Part shown: positions 25,283-33,641 of the stretch, in pieces
Position numbering within the stretch: position 1 is the first letter of the stretch
Layout of the letters: the number at the start of each line of letters is the position of its first letter
DNA from: an uncultured Clostridia bacterium
Lineage (GTDB): Bacteria > Bacillota > Clostridia > Oscillospirales > Oscillospiraceae
Direction of reading: 5' to 3'
Assembly (NCBI GenBank): GCA_946186375.1
Contig: CAMHMZ010000003.1
Coordinates: 86,905 to 150,904 of the forward strand
Length of the DNA: 64,000 bases
Position numbers and translations under genes: made by a program
The notes under the pieces: model-generated
Seen by the model: only the letters and a program-made list of their open reading frames with translations
Database searches by the model: none
What the model was told of the DNA's origin: nothing

Positions 25283-27181
25283 TTATCTAAGGTTCATCGG
25301 GGTGATCTCGAGATACTTCTCAAGCGGGGCGTCGGCAAGGAAGAGCTCGATGATCTTGCGGCCCATCGGGTCGAGATCGTCCGTGAGGAATTCCTTCACC
25401 TGCTCCTTCATGAAGTCGGTGAGGATCTTTGCGCCGGCGTCGTAGCCCTGCAGGCCGAGCTTCGACTGCAGCTCCGGGCGCAGGAAGGTGCGGCGGACGT
25501 ACTGGCCGTCGATCTTCATCTCGTCCAGGGAGAAGCCGAAGATGGGGTTGCGCGCCGGGACGAGGTGGTGCAGGCGCACGGTGCCGTTGCGGCGGGCCAG
25601 GTATTCACGCGTGATCCACTCGCCCATGAAGCCGACGTGGTAGGCGCCGATGTGCTGGTTGGGGATGAGGATGTTGAGCGTGTTGGGCGTGGCGAGCATC
25701 TGCTCGAGCAGGAGATTGGCCTGCCGGACCTTTTTGCCGGTGGCGAAGGGCCAGTAGGAGCCGACGCCCTCGGCCTTGAGGCCGCTGCCGGCGCCGCTGT
25801 CGGCGATGGAGGGGTTCTTGTAGCCGCGCGGGGACACGAGCCGCCACAGCCAGGCGATGCTGGTGGGGACGAACTGCACCATGCCCATCACGCCGTAGTT
25901 GGGCGCGGCGGCCGTGGAGGGCGGCATGCGCACGCCGAAGGAGCGGACATTGACCTCCTGCGGCTTGTTGCCGGGCACGATGTTCTCGATCATGTCGCGC
26001 GGGATGATGACGCGCGGGTTGGAGCAGGGCTTGCCGGTGGAGTCGAGCACGTGCTCCCAGATGAGGCAGGTGGCGCCGGGGGTGCCGTCCATGTTGAAAA
26101 ACTCCAGCGGCTCGGGCGGATGGATGCTGATGCGCTCGTACATGGGGCTGTTGCCGTAGTAGTTGTCGCCGTCCATGCGCAGAAACCAGCCGTCCTCGGC
26201 GTCGGCGATCACGAGATGGCCGCTGCCGTTCTGCAGATCCTTGTGCGCGAGCACCATGTCGTCGGCGATGGGGTGGATCTTGCAGGTCTCGCCCACGGTG
26301 AGGTAATATTTCTCACCGCTGACGGTGTGGGTGCCGAGCAGGACCTGGCCGTTTTCCTCCTTGTGGATCTCTTCGAGCATTTCGCTCTTGCCGCCGCCGG
26401 ACGCGCCCTCGTGCATGAAAACGACCTCGTTTTCATAGGGCGTCTCCAGCACGGCCGCGGAGGCGTGATCGGTGATCCAGCCCTCGTGCTCGCCGATATC
26501 CAGCAGCATCGAGAACACGCCCTTCTTGGCGGAGGGGCCGGGATAGAGGTTGTAGGAGAAGACCTCGTGCACATCCTCGCTGCGCTGGTGGACGACCACC
26601 TGCTTGCCCTCGAAATGCGTGATGCGGAAGGGCGGGGCGACGTAGATGATGCCGCGCGGCTTGTAGCCGGGCTGCACGTCGTGGATGCTCACGAAGCCCT
26701 GCATGTTCGCCAGCGACAGCGCGAAGAAGGCAGCGTTCGTCGGGCAGACCATCAAAGCGTCATAGCCGTAGTGCTTGCCGCCCGCGTGGAAGGGCAGCAG
26801 GATGAGGCCCTGGGTCTCGAGCCAGTCCATGGTCTCCTTGCGGAGCTTGGAAAACTCATAGCCGTACACGTCGCGGAAGCGCGGCTTGTCGGTGGGCTCG
26901 TCGTCGCCGATGCGCATGCAGTCGGGGTCGCGGCGGCGCATGTAGTCCTCCATGAAGTTCACCACGGGGCCGTTCTTGCAGCGCACGACCTCGGCCTCCT
27001 TGACGATGCCGCGGCCGGGGATGTTGTAAGTCACGTCGTAGCGGGAGCTGTGCGTCGGGCCGAAGCAGAGCTCCAGAAGCTGATCCTTGGTCTCCGGATA
27101 GCAGCGCCACTTGCAGTTGGACACGGCGGTCTTGAGATCCTCGGGCAGCTCAAAACGGTTGAAAAAAGAGTCGATAAACAT
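25283..27181 (-). CDS. DUF4914 family protein, PEPCK-like P-loop
   Basis: 632 residues from ATG 27181 with AAAGGTG upstream. A P-loop GASGGGKSE at about 259-267 sits in a sequence context resembling phosphoenolpyruvate carboxykinase (VVFMHEGASGGGKSEM, then HEDGW/AEDGWFLRMDGDNYY). The family is annotated DUF4914 and its reaction is unknown to me. It is cytosolic, with no signal peptide. The gene is monocistronic between two terminators. A nucleotide-dependent kinase or carboxykinase-like activity is inference. Confidence 0.7.
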   Translation of the reverse strand: MFIDSFFNRFELPEDLKTAVSNCKWRCYPETKDQLLELCFGPTHSSRYDVTYNIPGRGIVKEAEVVRCKNGPVVNFMEDYMRRRDPDCMRIGDDEPTDKPRFRDVYGYEFSKLRKETMDWLETQGLILLPFHAGGKHYGYDALMVCPTNAAFFALSLANMQGFVSIHDVQPGYKPRGIIYVAPPFRITHFEGKQVVVHQRSEDVHEVFSYNLYPGPSAKKGVFSMLLDIGEHEGWITDHASAAVLETPYENEVVFMHEGASGGGKSEMLEEIHKEENGQVLLGTHTVSGEKYYLTVGETCKIHPIADDMVLAHKDLQNGSGHLVIADAEDGWFLRMDGDNYYGNSPMYERISIHPPEPLEFFNMDGTPGATCLIWEHVLDSTGKPCSNPRVIIPRDMIENIVPGNKPQEVNVRSFGVRMPPSTAAAPNYGVMGMVQFVPTSIAWLWRLVSPRGYKNPSIADSGAGSGLKAEGVGSYWPFATGKKVRQANLLLEQMLATPNTLNILIPNQHIGAYHVGFMGEWITREYLARRNGTVRLHHLVPARNPIFGFSLDEMKIDGQYVRRTFLRPELQSKLGLQGYDAGAKILTDFMKEQVKEFLTDDLDPMGRKIIELFLADAPLEKYLEITPMNLR

Positions 27182-27309
27182 AGAGACACACCTTTCAGTC
27201 GGGGTGGAGCGGGCGTTGCGCCCGCGTCGGTTTGAGTCTTGTTTCAAACTTAACAATATTTTAGCACAATTTGTGAAATTCATCTATCCGGAATTTTTCC
27301 GAAAAAAAG

Positions 27310-27338
27310 ACCCCCGGGTCTGGAAAAACCCGGGGGCG
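27310..27338 (-). terminator. Terminator of the NAGPA operon
   Basis: CCCCCGGGT pairs with ACCCGGGGG over CTGGAAAA, followed by TCTTTTTTTC on the minus strand. Confidence 0.85.
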
Positions 27339-27365
27339 ATTGGGCATTATGACGGGAAATCCCCG

Positions 27366-27566
27366 TTATTTTCCTCTCGTCTGCTCAACGATGAGCAGGA
27401 CGGAAGTCAGCACGCTCATGCCGCAGAGGAGAAAGATATAGGCCTTGGAGATGCCGCTCGTCAGCCACTCCATCATGGGGTTGAAGCCGTCGAGCACCGC
27501 GAACACGGCCAGGCCCAGCGCCAGCACCAGCGTCAGGTGCGGGATGAATTCAAGGATCCTGCGCAT
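27366..27566 (-). CDS. Small two-helix membrane protein
   Basis: 66 residues from ATG 27566, overlapping the end of the glycosidase gene by 17 bp. Two hydrophobic segments: about 8-25 (LTLVLALGLAVFAVLDGF) and about 42-60 (YIFLLCGMSVLTSVLLIV), with a charged tail EQTRGK. No family recognised. Translational coupling suggests it acts with the phosphodiester glycosidase in the membrane. Confidence 0.6.
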   Translation of the reverse strand: MRRILEFIPHLTLVLALGLAVFAVLDGFNPMMEWLTSGISKAYIFLLCGMSVLTSVLLIVEQTRGK

Positions 27567-28728
27567 CGTCGCTTCCCTCCTCCGTCGGCAGCTCACAGAT
27601 CATCAGAAAGTCGCCGCTGTCGCGGCCGCTGAGATACGGGCGGTTGTACACCTCGCCGTCAAAGCTCATCACCGAGGAGCGGCCGCCGTCCATGTTGTAG
27701 GCCGCCTTGCAGCCGAGATCGGCGAAGAGCTGCGCGAAGCGGTCGATCTCCAGGCCGCGGGAATAGCCGTTCTGCCGCCCGTCGACGAGGATGAAGCAAT
27801 AGTGTCCGGGCTCAAAATAGCCGAAGCCGCTGCGCGGGTTCTCCCAGGAGATCTCGGCGCTGGTGTTGTACTGCGTGAGGGGCTGTCCCTCGGCGTCGAG
27901 GAGCGCCGGGCCGAATTTCCAGACCTGATAGGGCGCGCGGGCGATGATGTCCTCGGCGCTGTACTCGGTCGGGCCGTAGGTCTCCACCGTGCCGTCGTAA
28001 TACATGACGCAGATGTCGTTTGTCGTCTGCTCGGAGAGATAGAGCTCGCCGTTTCGCACGAGAAGGCCGGTGTACTGCGCGTCGGCGTAGTCGCCGTTCA
28101 TGCAGAGGATCGCGTCGTGGCGCTTTGCGGCCGAGACGACGCTCTCCGCCGCCCAGTTGCGGTAGCTGTCCCCGGCGAAGGCGGTCTTGAAGTTTTCAAG
28201 ATGGGCCACGTGGATATCCGCCACAAAATAGGTCGTGGGGATCTTGTCGTCGTTCGTGACCTTCGTCAGCTGGATCGAGATATCGGGGCTGCGGTAATAG
28301 TCCTCGCCCTTTTCGACCGTCTCGCTGAAGTATTCGGCAAACTTCGTCTTCCAGTCCATCGGGTCGGGCGTGGGCTCCGGCGTGGGTTCGGCCGTGGGCT
28401 CGGCCGTCGTCTCCGGATCCGGATCCGGCATCGTGCCGGGCGTCGTTTCCGGCGACTGCGCCTGCGAGGGCGTCGGCGTCACAAGGCTGACCGGCGCGGG
28501 CGCAGAGCGGTGCGAGGCGCTGATGCGCGGGAGCACATGGTGGAAAAAGGCGAAGACAAGGAGGATCAGCCCCAAAAGCAGCAGATCCCGCAGCACGAGG
28601 CGCAGCACCCCGCCCGCTCCGCCGCGCCGACGCCGCCTCGGGCGATAGCCCTGCGGCCGCCGGACGGTCTGGGGCGTCCGGTGCGCGTTCTGCGCCCTTC
28701 CCGAGGGCGCCACATGTCTGCCTTCCAT
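27550..28728 (-). CDS. Phosphodiester glycosidase (NAGPA) family exoprotein
   Basis: 392 residues. Arg-rich cytoplasmic head, one membrane anchor (about 45-66, LVLRDLLLLGLILLVFAFF), a Pro/Thr/Glu-rich stalk with TAEPTPEPTPDP repeats to about 128, then the NAGPA/DUF2233 domain with ILCMNGDYAD, PAYLL-type core GPALLDAEGQP and the closing motif YNMDGGRSSVMSF. The family includes the mammalian uncovering enzyme and bacterial enzymes acting on cell-wall phosphodiester sugars; the exact substrate here is unknown. The start is supported by AGGTGAAGCG. Confidence 0.82.
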   Translation of the reverse strand: MEGRHVAPSGRAQNAHRTPQTVRRPQGYRPRRRRRGGAGGVLRLVLRDLLLLGLILLVFAFFHHVLPRISASHRSAPAPVSLVTPTPSQAQSPETTPGTMPDPDPETTAEPTAEPTPEPTPDPMDWKTKFAEYFSETVEKGEDYYRSPDISIQLTKVTNDDKIPTTYFVADIHVAHLENFKTAFAGDSYRNWAAESVVSAAKRHDAILCMNGDYADAQYTGLLVRNGELYLSEQTTNDICVMYYDGTVETYGPTEYSAEDIIARAPYQVWKFGPALLDAEGQPLTQYNTSAEISWENPRSGFGYFEPGHYCFILVDGRQNGYSRGLEIDRFAQLFADLGCKAAYNMDGGRSSVMSFDGEVYNRPYLSGRDSGDFLMICELPTEEGSDDAQDP

Positions 28729-28828
28729 CGCTTCACCTGCTTTTGATCAGTTTCGCCGCCCATTATAGTCCATTCCGTTTTTTCTGTCAATCGCGGCTCT
28801 TCGTCCGCGCAAAGATCGGAACGCTCGC

Positions 28829-28858
28829 TTGACAGCCGCGGCCCGCAACTTTTATAAT
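28829..28858 (+). promoter_or_regulatory. Sigma-A promoter of the lyxose isomerase gene
   Basis: Consensus TTGACA (28829-28834) and TATAAT (28853-28858) separated by 18 bp, with the start codon at 28896. Confidence 0.85.
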
Positions 28859-28895
28859 GATCATAAGGTTCATCAAGTTCTTCCGGGAGGCGCCT

Positions 28896-29582
28896 ATGAA
28901 ACGCTCTGAGATCAACCGCGCGCTGCGCGAGCTGGAGGAGATGTGCAGCACCCAGCGCTGCTATCTGCCGCCCTTCTGCCATTTCAGCCCCGAGGAGTGG
29001 GGCAGGCTCGGCCATGAGTACGATGAGGTGCGCGACTGTATGCTGGGCTGGGATATCACCGACTACGGGCTGGGCGACTTCGACCGGGTCGGCATGTCGC
29101 TCATCACCATCCGCAACGGCTGCCGGGCCATGCCGGACAAATACCCCAAGGTCTACGCGGAGAAGCTTCTGTATCTGAAGGAAGGGCAGTATAGTCCCAA
29201 CCACTTCCACTGGTACAAGACCGAGGATATCATCAACCGCGGCGGCGGCAACGTCCTCATCCGGGTCTATAACAGTTTGCCGGACGAGGAGATCGATCGC
29301 GATTCGCCCGTCACCGTGCAGACCGACGGCCGTGCTTACACCGTCCCGGCGGGCACGCAGATCCGTCTGACGCCCGGAGAGAGCATCCACATCCGGCAGC
29401 GTCTGTACCACGATTTCAGCGTGGAGCCCGGCACCGGCCCGGTGCTGCTGGGCGAGGTGAGCCAGTGCAACGACGACAAGACCGACAACCGCTTTTATCC
29501 CCCGGTCGGCCGCTTCCCGGTCATCGAGGAGGACGAGCCGCCCTACCGCCTCCTCTGCAGCGAATATCCCGCGGCGGATTAG
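28896..29582 (+). CDS. D-lyxose/D-mannose isomerase-like cupin
   Basis: 228 residues from ATG 28896 (GGGAGGCGCC upstream); the track ORF begins earlier inside the promoter. Cupin fold with probable metal ligands in NHFHWYKTEDIINRGGG and a later His in RQRLYHDFSV, matching the YdaE-type D-lyxose isomerase family (aldose-ketose isomerase for D-lyxose and D-mannose, Mn-dependent). Monocistronic with its own strong promoter, so it is not tied to a sugar operon here. Confidence 0.8.
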   Translation: MKRSEINRALRELEEMCSTQRCYLPPFCHFSPEEWGRLGHEYDEVRDCMLGWDITDYGLGDFDRVGMSLITIRNGCRAMPDKYPKVYAEKLLYLKEGQYSPNHFHWYKTEDIINRGGGNVLIRVYNSLPDEEIDRDSPVTVQTDGRAYTVPAGTQIRLTPGESIHIRQRLYHDFSVEPGTGPVLLGEVSQCNDDKTDNRFYPPVGRFPVIEEDEPPYRLLCSEYPAAD

Positions 29583-29639
29583 TTTTCAGTTTTCAGGAGC
29601 GTGACAAATAAGAGTTTATCGCTGAGTTTATAATGAAGC

Positions 29640-29735
29640 CGTAGGGGCGGCCCTAAAGGACTAGCTTCGCGTCGCTATCAGCCGCCCGCGGACACGGTAC
29701 TGGTTTGACGGGCGGCTGATAGCCGCCCCTACGAC
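29640..29735. repeat. Palindromic GGGGCGG repeat, copy 1
   Basis: A 96-bp unit bounded by GTAGGGGCGGCC and GGCCGCCCCTAC-type ends, containing CTAAAGGACTAGCTTCGCG and two GGCTGATAGCCGCCC units. The segment 36041-36137 is its reverse complement with a few mismatches. It sits in the 283-bp gap between the isomerase and pcp. Confidence 0.8.
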
Positions 29736-29810
29736 GTCATCCTGAGCGAGCGAAGCGAGTCGAAGGATCTTAAGATTCTTCGTCGCTGGCGCTCCTCAGA
29801 ATGACAGCGC
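29736..29810. repeat. GTCATYCTGAG-type hairpin repeat
   Basis: GTCATCCTGAGCGAGCG...AAGGATCTTAAGATTCTTCG...CTCAGAATGAC forms a long imperfect palindrome centred on ATCTTAAGAT. From memory, this GTCATTCTGAGCGAAGCG motif recurs between genes in many unrelated bacteria. Confidence 0.65.
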
Positions 29811-29865
29811 TAAACTCTAATTTGCCGTTCTCCTGAAAACTAAAAACTTAAAACTAAAAACTTTC

Positions 29866-30468
29866 TCATTCCGCCTTCGCCTGCGCGATCGCGCGCACCG
29901 CGGCGGCGACGCCGTGCGTCAGCTCCTGCGCGCTCAGGCCGAAGGCGCCGGGCTTTTCCGCCGCCTGCTCGGTGAGCCAGGGCAGATGCAGAAAGCCTCC
30001 CTTCACCTCCGGGAACCACTCCAGCAGCGCGTACATCACCGCGTTGCAGACGAAGGTCCCCGCCGTGTTGGAGATCTCCGCGGGCAGCCCCGCCTCCCGG
30101 ATCGCTGCGGCCATGGCCCGGATGGGCAGCGTGGCAAAATGCGCGTCCGGCCCGCCGGGCACGAGCGGCTCGTCTATCGGCTGCTGCCCGGCGTTGTCGG
30201 GGATGCGTGCGTCAGCGCAGTTGATCGCCACACGCTCCGGCGTGAGCGCCGTGCGTCCCCCGGCCTGCCCGAGACAGAGCACCGCCTCCGGCTTTTCACG
30301 CCCGACAGCTTCCTTCAGCCTGTCGGGCGCGGCGCCATAGGCCACCGGCAGCACCGCCTTCACGAGCTGTGCGCCGCCGAGCTCGTCCGGCAAAAGCCTC
30401 AGCACCGCGAGCGAGGCGTTGACTGTCTCGCCGCCGAAGGGCTCAAAGGCCGTGACCAGGATCTTCAT
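29866..30468 (-). CDS. pcp: Pyroglutamyl-peptidase I
   Basis: 200 residues from ATG 30468, overlapping nnrD (ATGA). C15 cysteine peptidase: MKILVTAFEPFGGETVNAS start, catalytic Glu in the TPERVAINCADARIPDN region, nucleophile Cys in AGTFVCNAVMYALL, and His in GFLHLPWL. Removes N-terminal pyroglutamate from peptides in the cytosol. The longer track ORF lies over nnrD and is not used. Confidence 0.92.
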   Translation of the reverse strand: MKILVTAFEPFGGETVNASLAVLRLLPDELGGAQLVKAVLPVAYGAAPDRLKEAVGREKPEAVLCLGQAGGRTALTPERVAINCADARIPDNAGQQPIDEPLVPGGPDAHFATLPIRAMAAAIREAGLPAEISNTAGTFVCNAVMYALLEWFPEVKGGFLHLPWLTEQAAEKPGAFGLSAQELTHGVAAAVRAIAQAKAE

Positions 30469-31415
30469 GCTTTTTCCTCCCCGTATTTTACCGTGATCGT
30501 GCGGAAGGCACGCGGGAGCAGGGCGATCAGATCGGACGGGGCGAGCGCGTACTCGCTCCCCTCCTCCGCTGCCAGATCCCCGGCCAGCCCGTGCAGATAC
30601 ACGGCGCGCCGCGCGGCGAGCACAGGCTCCGTCCCCTGCGCCAGCAGCGCGCAGAGCAGGCCGCTCAGCACGTCGCCCGTGCCGCCCCTGGCCAGCGCCG
30701 GGCCGCCGGTCGGGTTGACGAAGGCCTCCCCGCCGCGGCAGACGAGCGTCCCATAGCCCTTGAGGATCAGCGTGAGGCGCGGATGCGAGCGTGAAAAGTC
30801 CAGCGCGCCAGCGAGCCGCCCCTCGCCGAGCTCCCCGCCGAGGCGTCTGAACTCGCCCTCGTGCGGCGTGAGCAGAAGCTCCGCCCGGCTCTCGCTCAGC
30901 AGCGCCGGTTCCTCCGCGCAGGCGTTGAGCCCGTCGGCGTCGAGCACCAGCGGGCAGGTGCATGCGCGCAGCACCGCCTTTACGACGGCCCGCGCCCCCT
31001 CTCCCCGCCCGAGCCCCGGGCCGAGAGCGACGGCGCTCGCCTTTTCCAGAAGCGTGAGGATCGTCGGCACCGCCGCGGCCGAAAAGCCCCCGTCCTCCGC
31101 CGCCGGCAGCGGCGTCATGACGGCCCCGTCGCAGCGCGCGGCCGCGATGGGATAGATGCTCTCCGGCACGAGAAGCTGCGTCAGTCCCGCGCCGCCCCGC
31201 TCGCAGGCATTGGCCGCAAGGGACGCCGCGCCGGAATAGCCCCGCGCCCCGGCGATGAGCAGCGCGCGGCCGCAGCTGTATTTATGGCTGACGCGCGGGC
31301 GCGGCGGCAGCAGCAGATCCTCCCGCTCCGTCTCGCGCAGCCGTGCGGCGTCCTCCGGGCGGGCGGAACGATCCCCGTATCGCCGCGTATAGTCTTCGAC
31401 CGTGATGTTCTTCAT
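30465..31415 (-). CDS. nnrD: ADP-dependent NAD(P)H-hydrate dehydratase
   Basis: 316 residues from ATG 31415 with GAGGGGAGAC upstream. YjeF C-terminal (ribokinase-like) domain: GRALLIAGARGYSGAASLAANACERGGAGLTQL, ALGPGLGRGEGARAV, LVLDADGLNA, LLTPHEGEFRRL, and the catalytic GGTGDVLSGLL. It repairs damaged NADHX and NADPHX using ADP. The N-terminal epimerase domain of the bifunctional form is absent; the first 45 residues are a short extension. Confidence 0.88.
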   Translation of the reverse strand: MKNITVEDYTRRYGDRSARPEDAARLRETEREDLLLPPRPRVSHKYSCGRALLIAGARGYSGAASLAANACERGGAGLTQLLVPESIYPIAAARCDGAVMTPLPAAEDGGFSAAAVPTILTLLEKASAVALGPGLGRGEGARAVVKAVLRACTCPLVLDADGLNACAEEPALLSESRAELLLTPHEGEFRRLGGELGEGRLAGALDFSRSHPRLTLILKGYGTLVCRGGEAFVNPTGGPALARGGTGDVLSGLLCALLAQGTEPVLAARRAVYLHGLAGDLAAEEGSEYALAPSDLIALLPRAFRTITVKYGEEKA

Positions 31416-31434
31416 AGTCTCCCCTCGTCCTGTT

Positions 31435-32193
31435 TCAGTGCAAAAAGCCCAGATACTCGTCAAATACGTTGAACAGCATATCCCCGGAGCAGACCGGCAG
31501 CAGGCGGTCTGCCTTCCCGATCGGCACGAAATCAAACAGTTCCCGCGCCGCCGTCAGGACGAGCACCGGGATGATCTCATACGCCGGGCCGAAGACGGTC
31601 TCGAGGTAGGGGCTGTATTTGGCCGCCTGCAGCACCTCGTCCGGATCGACGCGGTCCTTCATCTTGAATTCCAGCGAGAAGACCCGGTTTTCCGTGATGA
31701 GCAGGACGTCCGCGTAGAGGCGCACCGTCCGCGCGCGCTTGAGGCGCAGCTCGAAGGCGAGCTCCCAGCCGAGGCACTCCTCCCCCAGCATCTCCCGCAG
31801 ATCCTCCAGAAGCCGACGGATCTGCTCCCGGCAGTCCCGGAAGGAATGCAGGAGGCCGCGCGTGTCGTTCAGACTGCGGCCGATCCGGGCACAGCCCTCC
31901 GTTAATTGCGTGAGCCAGGCCTCCTCCGACAGCAGAAGGAAGTCTCCCGCCCGGCCGTACCAGCCCGAAAATTCCTCCAGCCCGAGATGCGGCCGCTCCT
32001 GCCTCACAAGCGCGTGCCAGCGGCAGTCTCTGTCCTGCCAGCAGAGCTCCTTCAATAGCGGGGAGGCGTAGAGAATGTGGTTGACGGTCTTTTTCTCCAG
32101 CCCGGTTCTCGCCGCGATCTCACGCGCCTTGAGTCCGTCCCCGGCGGCGCAGATGGCGGCGCAGACGGCGCGCTCGGCGTCTCTCTCCGTCAT
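31435..32193 (-). CDS. Winged-helix protein with a PD-(D/E)XK nuclease-like domain
   Basis: 252 residues. N-terminus: GLKAREIAARTGLEKKTVNHILYASPLLKELCWQD, a winged-helix of the LexA/ZBTB type. Middle: helical segment around 90-135. C-terminus: LYADVLLITENRVFSLEFKMKDRVDPDEVLQAAKYSPYL shows the D...ExK core with a following Q/K helix, similar to the nuclease domain attached to DUF2075-type helicases, then IIPVLVLTAA. Here it stands without a helicase. Possible DNA repair or defence role; not established. Its stop is 20 bp before nnrD. Confidence 0.6.
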   Translation of the reverse strand: MTERDAERAVCAAICAAGDGLKAREIAARTGLEKKTVNHILYASPLLKELCWQDRDCRWHALVRQERPHLGLEEFSGWYGRAGDFLLLSEEAWLTQLTEGCARIGRSLNDTRGLLHSFRDCREQIRRLLEDLREMLGEECLGWELAFELRLKRARTVRLYADVLLITENRVFSLEFKMKDRVDPDEVLQAAKYSPYLETVFGPAYEIIPVLVLTAARELFDFVPIGKADRLLPVCSGDMLFNVFDEYLGFLH

Positions 32194-32521
32194 GAGGCGT
32201 CCTCCCTGTTCGTCAGCCGGACGGGCTGACCGTTATAGCGTTCCGGTTCCATGCTTTTCCATCCTCCTCGCCTTTGAAAAGCATTATATCACAGCTTCCC
32301 GCCATATTCGAGCCAAGAACGAAAAAAGAAAAGGCACAGGGCCTTTTCAAACCACGAGCAGAGGAAGGCGAGAAAAGGCCGCACAGGCATCAGCCGCCGG
32401 GAGGACATGGCTTATGCCGCTGAATCAGACACCCACACTTGCGCCGGAGGAAAGGCCGTCGCCTTTGACGGCATAAAGAAGACTGATACTAAGTAAACGC
32501 TGATCAATACGCTGCGGCGCT
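32194..32521. other. Gap with a weak hairpin and a 33-bp repeat fragment
   Basis: No supported gene in 328 bp. GAAAAGG-CACAG-GGCCTTTTC (about 32326-32348) is terminator-like. GTAAACGCTGATCAATACGC starting at 32493 closely matches the right terminal repeat of the 159-bp element and ends in TTTAC at 32525, suggesting an internally deleted copy. Confidence 0.5.
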
Positions 32522-32686
32522 TTACAGAAAGTCGTCCGTGGCCGCGTTGAAGCATTCGAGCTCGTCGATCCAGCCGAGCTCGTCTCTGCGCCTGCGCGCG
32601 GCTTTTTTGCGCGCCTTCTCTTTGCGCTTCTCTCCCGCCCTCGAAAGCAGCCAGAACAGCAGCGCCATGGCGATCAGGACTTCCAT
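32522..32686 (-). CDS. 54-residue membrane microprotein
   Basis: Too short for the ORF track. ATG 32686 preceded by AAGGAGAACC. It encodes one hydrophobic N-terminal segment (MEVLIAMALLFWLLSRAG), then a run of Lys/Arg (EKRKEKARKKAARRRRDE) and an acidic, aromatic tail ending FNAATDDFL. The layout suggests a single-pass membrane protein with a basic cytoplasmic face. No family recognised. A hairpin terminator lies beyond the upstream gene, so it probably has its own promoter. Confidence 0.6.
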   Translation of the reverse strand: MEVLIAMALLFWLLSRAGEKRKEKARKKAARRRRDELGWIDELECFNAATDDFL

Positions 32687-32786
32687 TTTTGGTTCTCCTT
32701 TCCGGTCTTTCCCCGTTCCTTTTCTGTTCTGCTTTCATCCTATCACAGCCTCTGTCCGATAAACAGGACTGTGTGCGGCAAACCCG

Positions 32787-32817
32787 CAAAAAGCGGCAGA
32801 TCGCTCTGCCGCTTTTG
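32787..32817 (-). terminator. Terminator of the YwaF-like gene
   Basis: AAAAGCGGCAG-ATCGCT... pairs with CTGCCGCTTTT directly after the stop codon at 32821. Confidence 0.8.
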
Positions 32818-32820
32818 CTT

Positions 32821-33606
32821 TTATTCGGTTTTCGCCGTGTGAAGCCTGTCGGCGAGCGCAAAGCCCCCGGTGATGAGGGCCATGTACGCGCCGAGGATGA
32901 GGCTGCTGGGCAGCAGATAGAGGTAGGGCACGGGGATGAAGCGGTGGAAGAGCTCGAGCAGGAAATTGCCCTCGGTCTCGACCGCGAAGAAGTAATTGGC
33001 CTTGGGGTGCAGCCCGCTCCAGCGCAGCAGCAGGTCGAGGAGAAAAATGCCGAAGCTGATAACGAGCGCGGCCAGCATGGTGCGCGGCAGGTCGCGAAAG
33101 CGCGGCCGGTAGAGCCCGAAGCAGACGATGGCCAGCCCTTCGATGACGATCATGAAATGCGTGCCGTAATAGCCGAGCATGCGCGGCAGCAGCAGCGAAT
33201 AGCCGTCGAAGCCGTTGCCGGGCATGCACAGCGCCATCAGCGCGCCGAGCGGCCCGAGGAAGAAGGAGAAGGCCATCAGCGGCCTGCTCTTGCGCAGCAC
33301 GGCGATGGGGATGAGGATCATGTTGATGTTGCATAGCTGCAGCGGCAGCTCGCCCCACCAGTTGAAGCCGCCCATATTCGCCGTAATAACGTTGTAATCC
33401 GCGTCGAGCGACAGATAAAACTTGTAGATAAAATACCCGATCAAATTCAGCAGACAGGCCGTGACGAGCACCGTCTGCTTTGTCCTCTCGCTTTTGCCGC
33501 GCAGCAGCAGGCTCGCGAGGATCAGCGCCGCGAGAAAGACGGCGAAGGCGATCAGGAAAATCGAGTTGAAGGGTGTGAGCACCCAGACTTCCGTGCCGTT
33601 TTGCAT
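32821..33606 (-). CDS. YwaF/TIGR02206 family integral membrane protein
   Basis: 261 residues, six to seven membrane helices. Conserved features of the family: the ELPLQLCNINMILIPIAV segment, FFLGPLGALMALCMP, YYGTHFMIVIEGLAIV, and a late YLYLLPSSLILG. The function of the family is not firmly known to me. GGAGGCTTACG precedes the ATG. It lies 35 bp downstream of the DUF4234-like gene in the same direction, so the two probably form an operon. Confidence 0.78.
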   Translation of the reverse strand: MQNGTEVWVLTPFNSIFLIAFAVFLAALILASLLLRGKSERTKQTVLVTACLLNLIGYFIYKFYLSLDADYNVITANMGGFNWWGELPLQLCNINMILIPIAVLRKSRPLMAFSFFLGPLGALMALCMPGNGFDGYSLLLPRMLGYYGTHFMIVIEGLAIVCFGLYRPRFRDLPRTMLAALVISFGIFLLDLLLRWSGLHPKANYFFAVETEGNFLLELFHRFIPVPYLYLLPSSLILGAYMALITGGFALADRLHTAKTE

Positions 33607-33641
33607 CGTAAGCCTCCTGTTCTCTCCCGGCGGAGCCGGGG

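Noticed and set aside
23793-27235. Long plus-strand ORFs (490 and 652 residues) opposite the oxidoreductase and DUF4914 genes
   Set aside because: Complementary-frame artefacts of GC-rich genes; no supported starts or domains.
32412-32861. 149-residue minus ORF at 32.4-32.9 kb
   Set aside because: Overlaps the terminator of the YwaF-like gene and the 54-residue gene in another frame; low-complexity composition.
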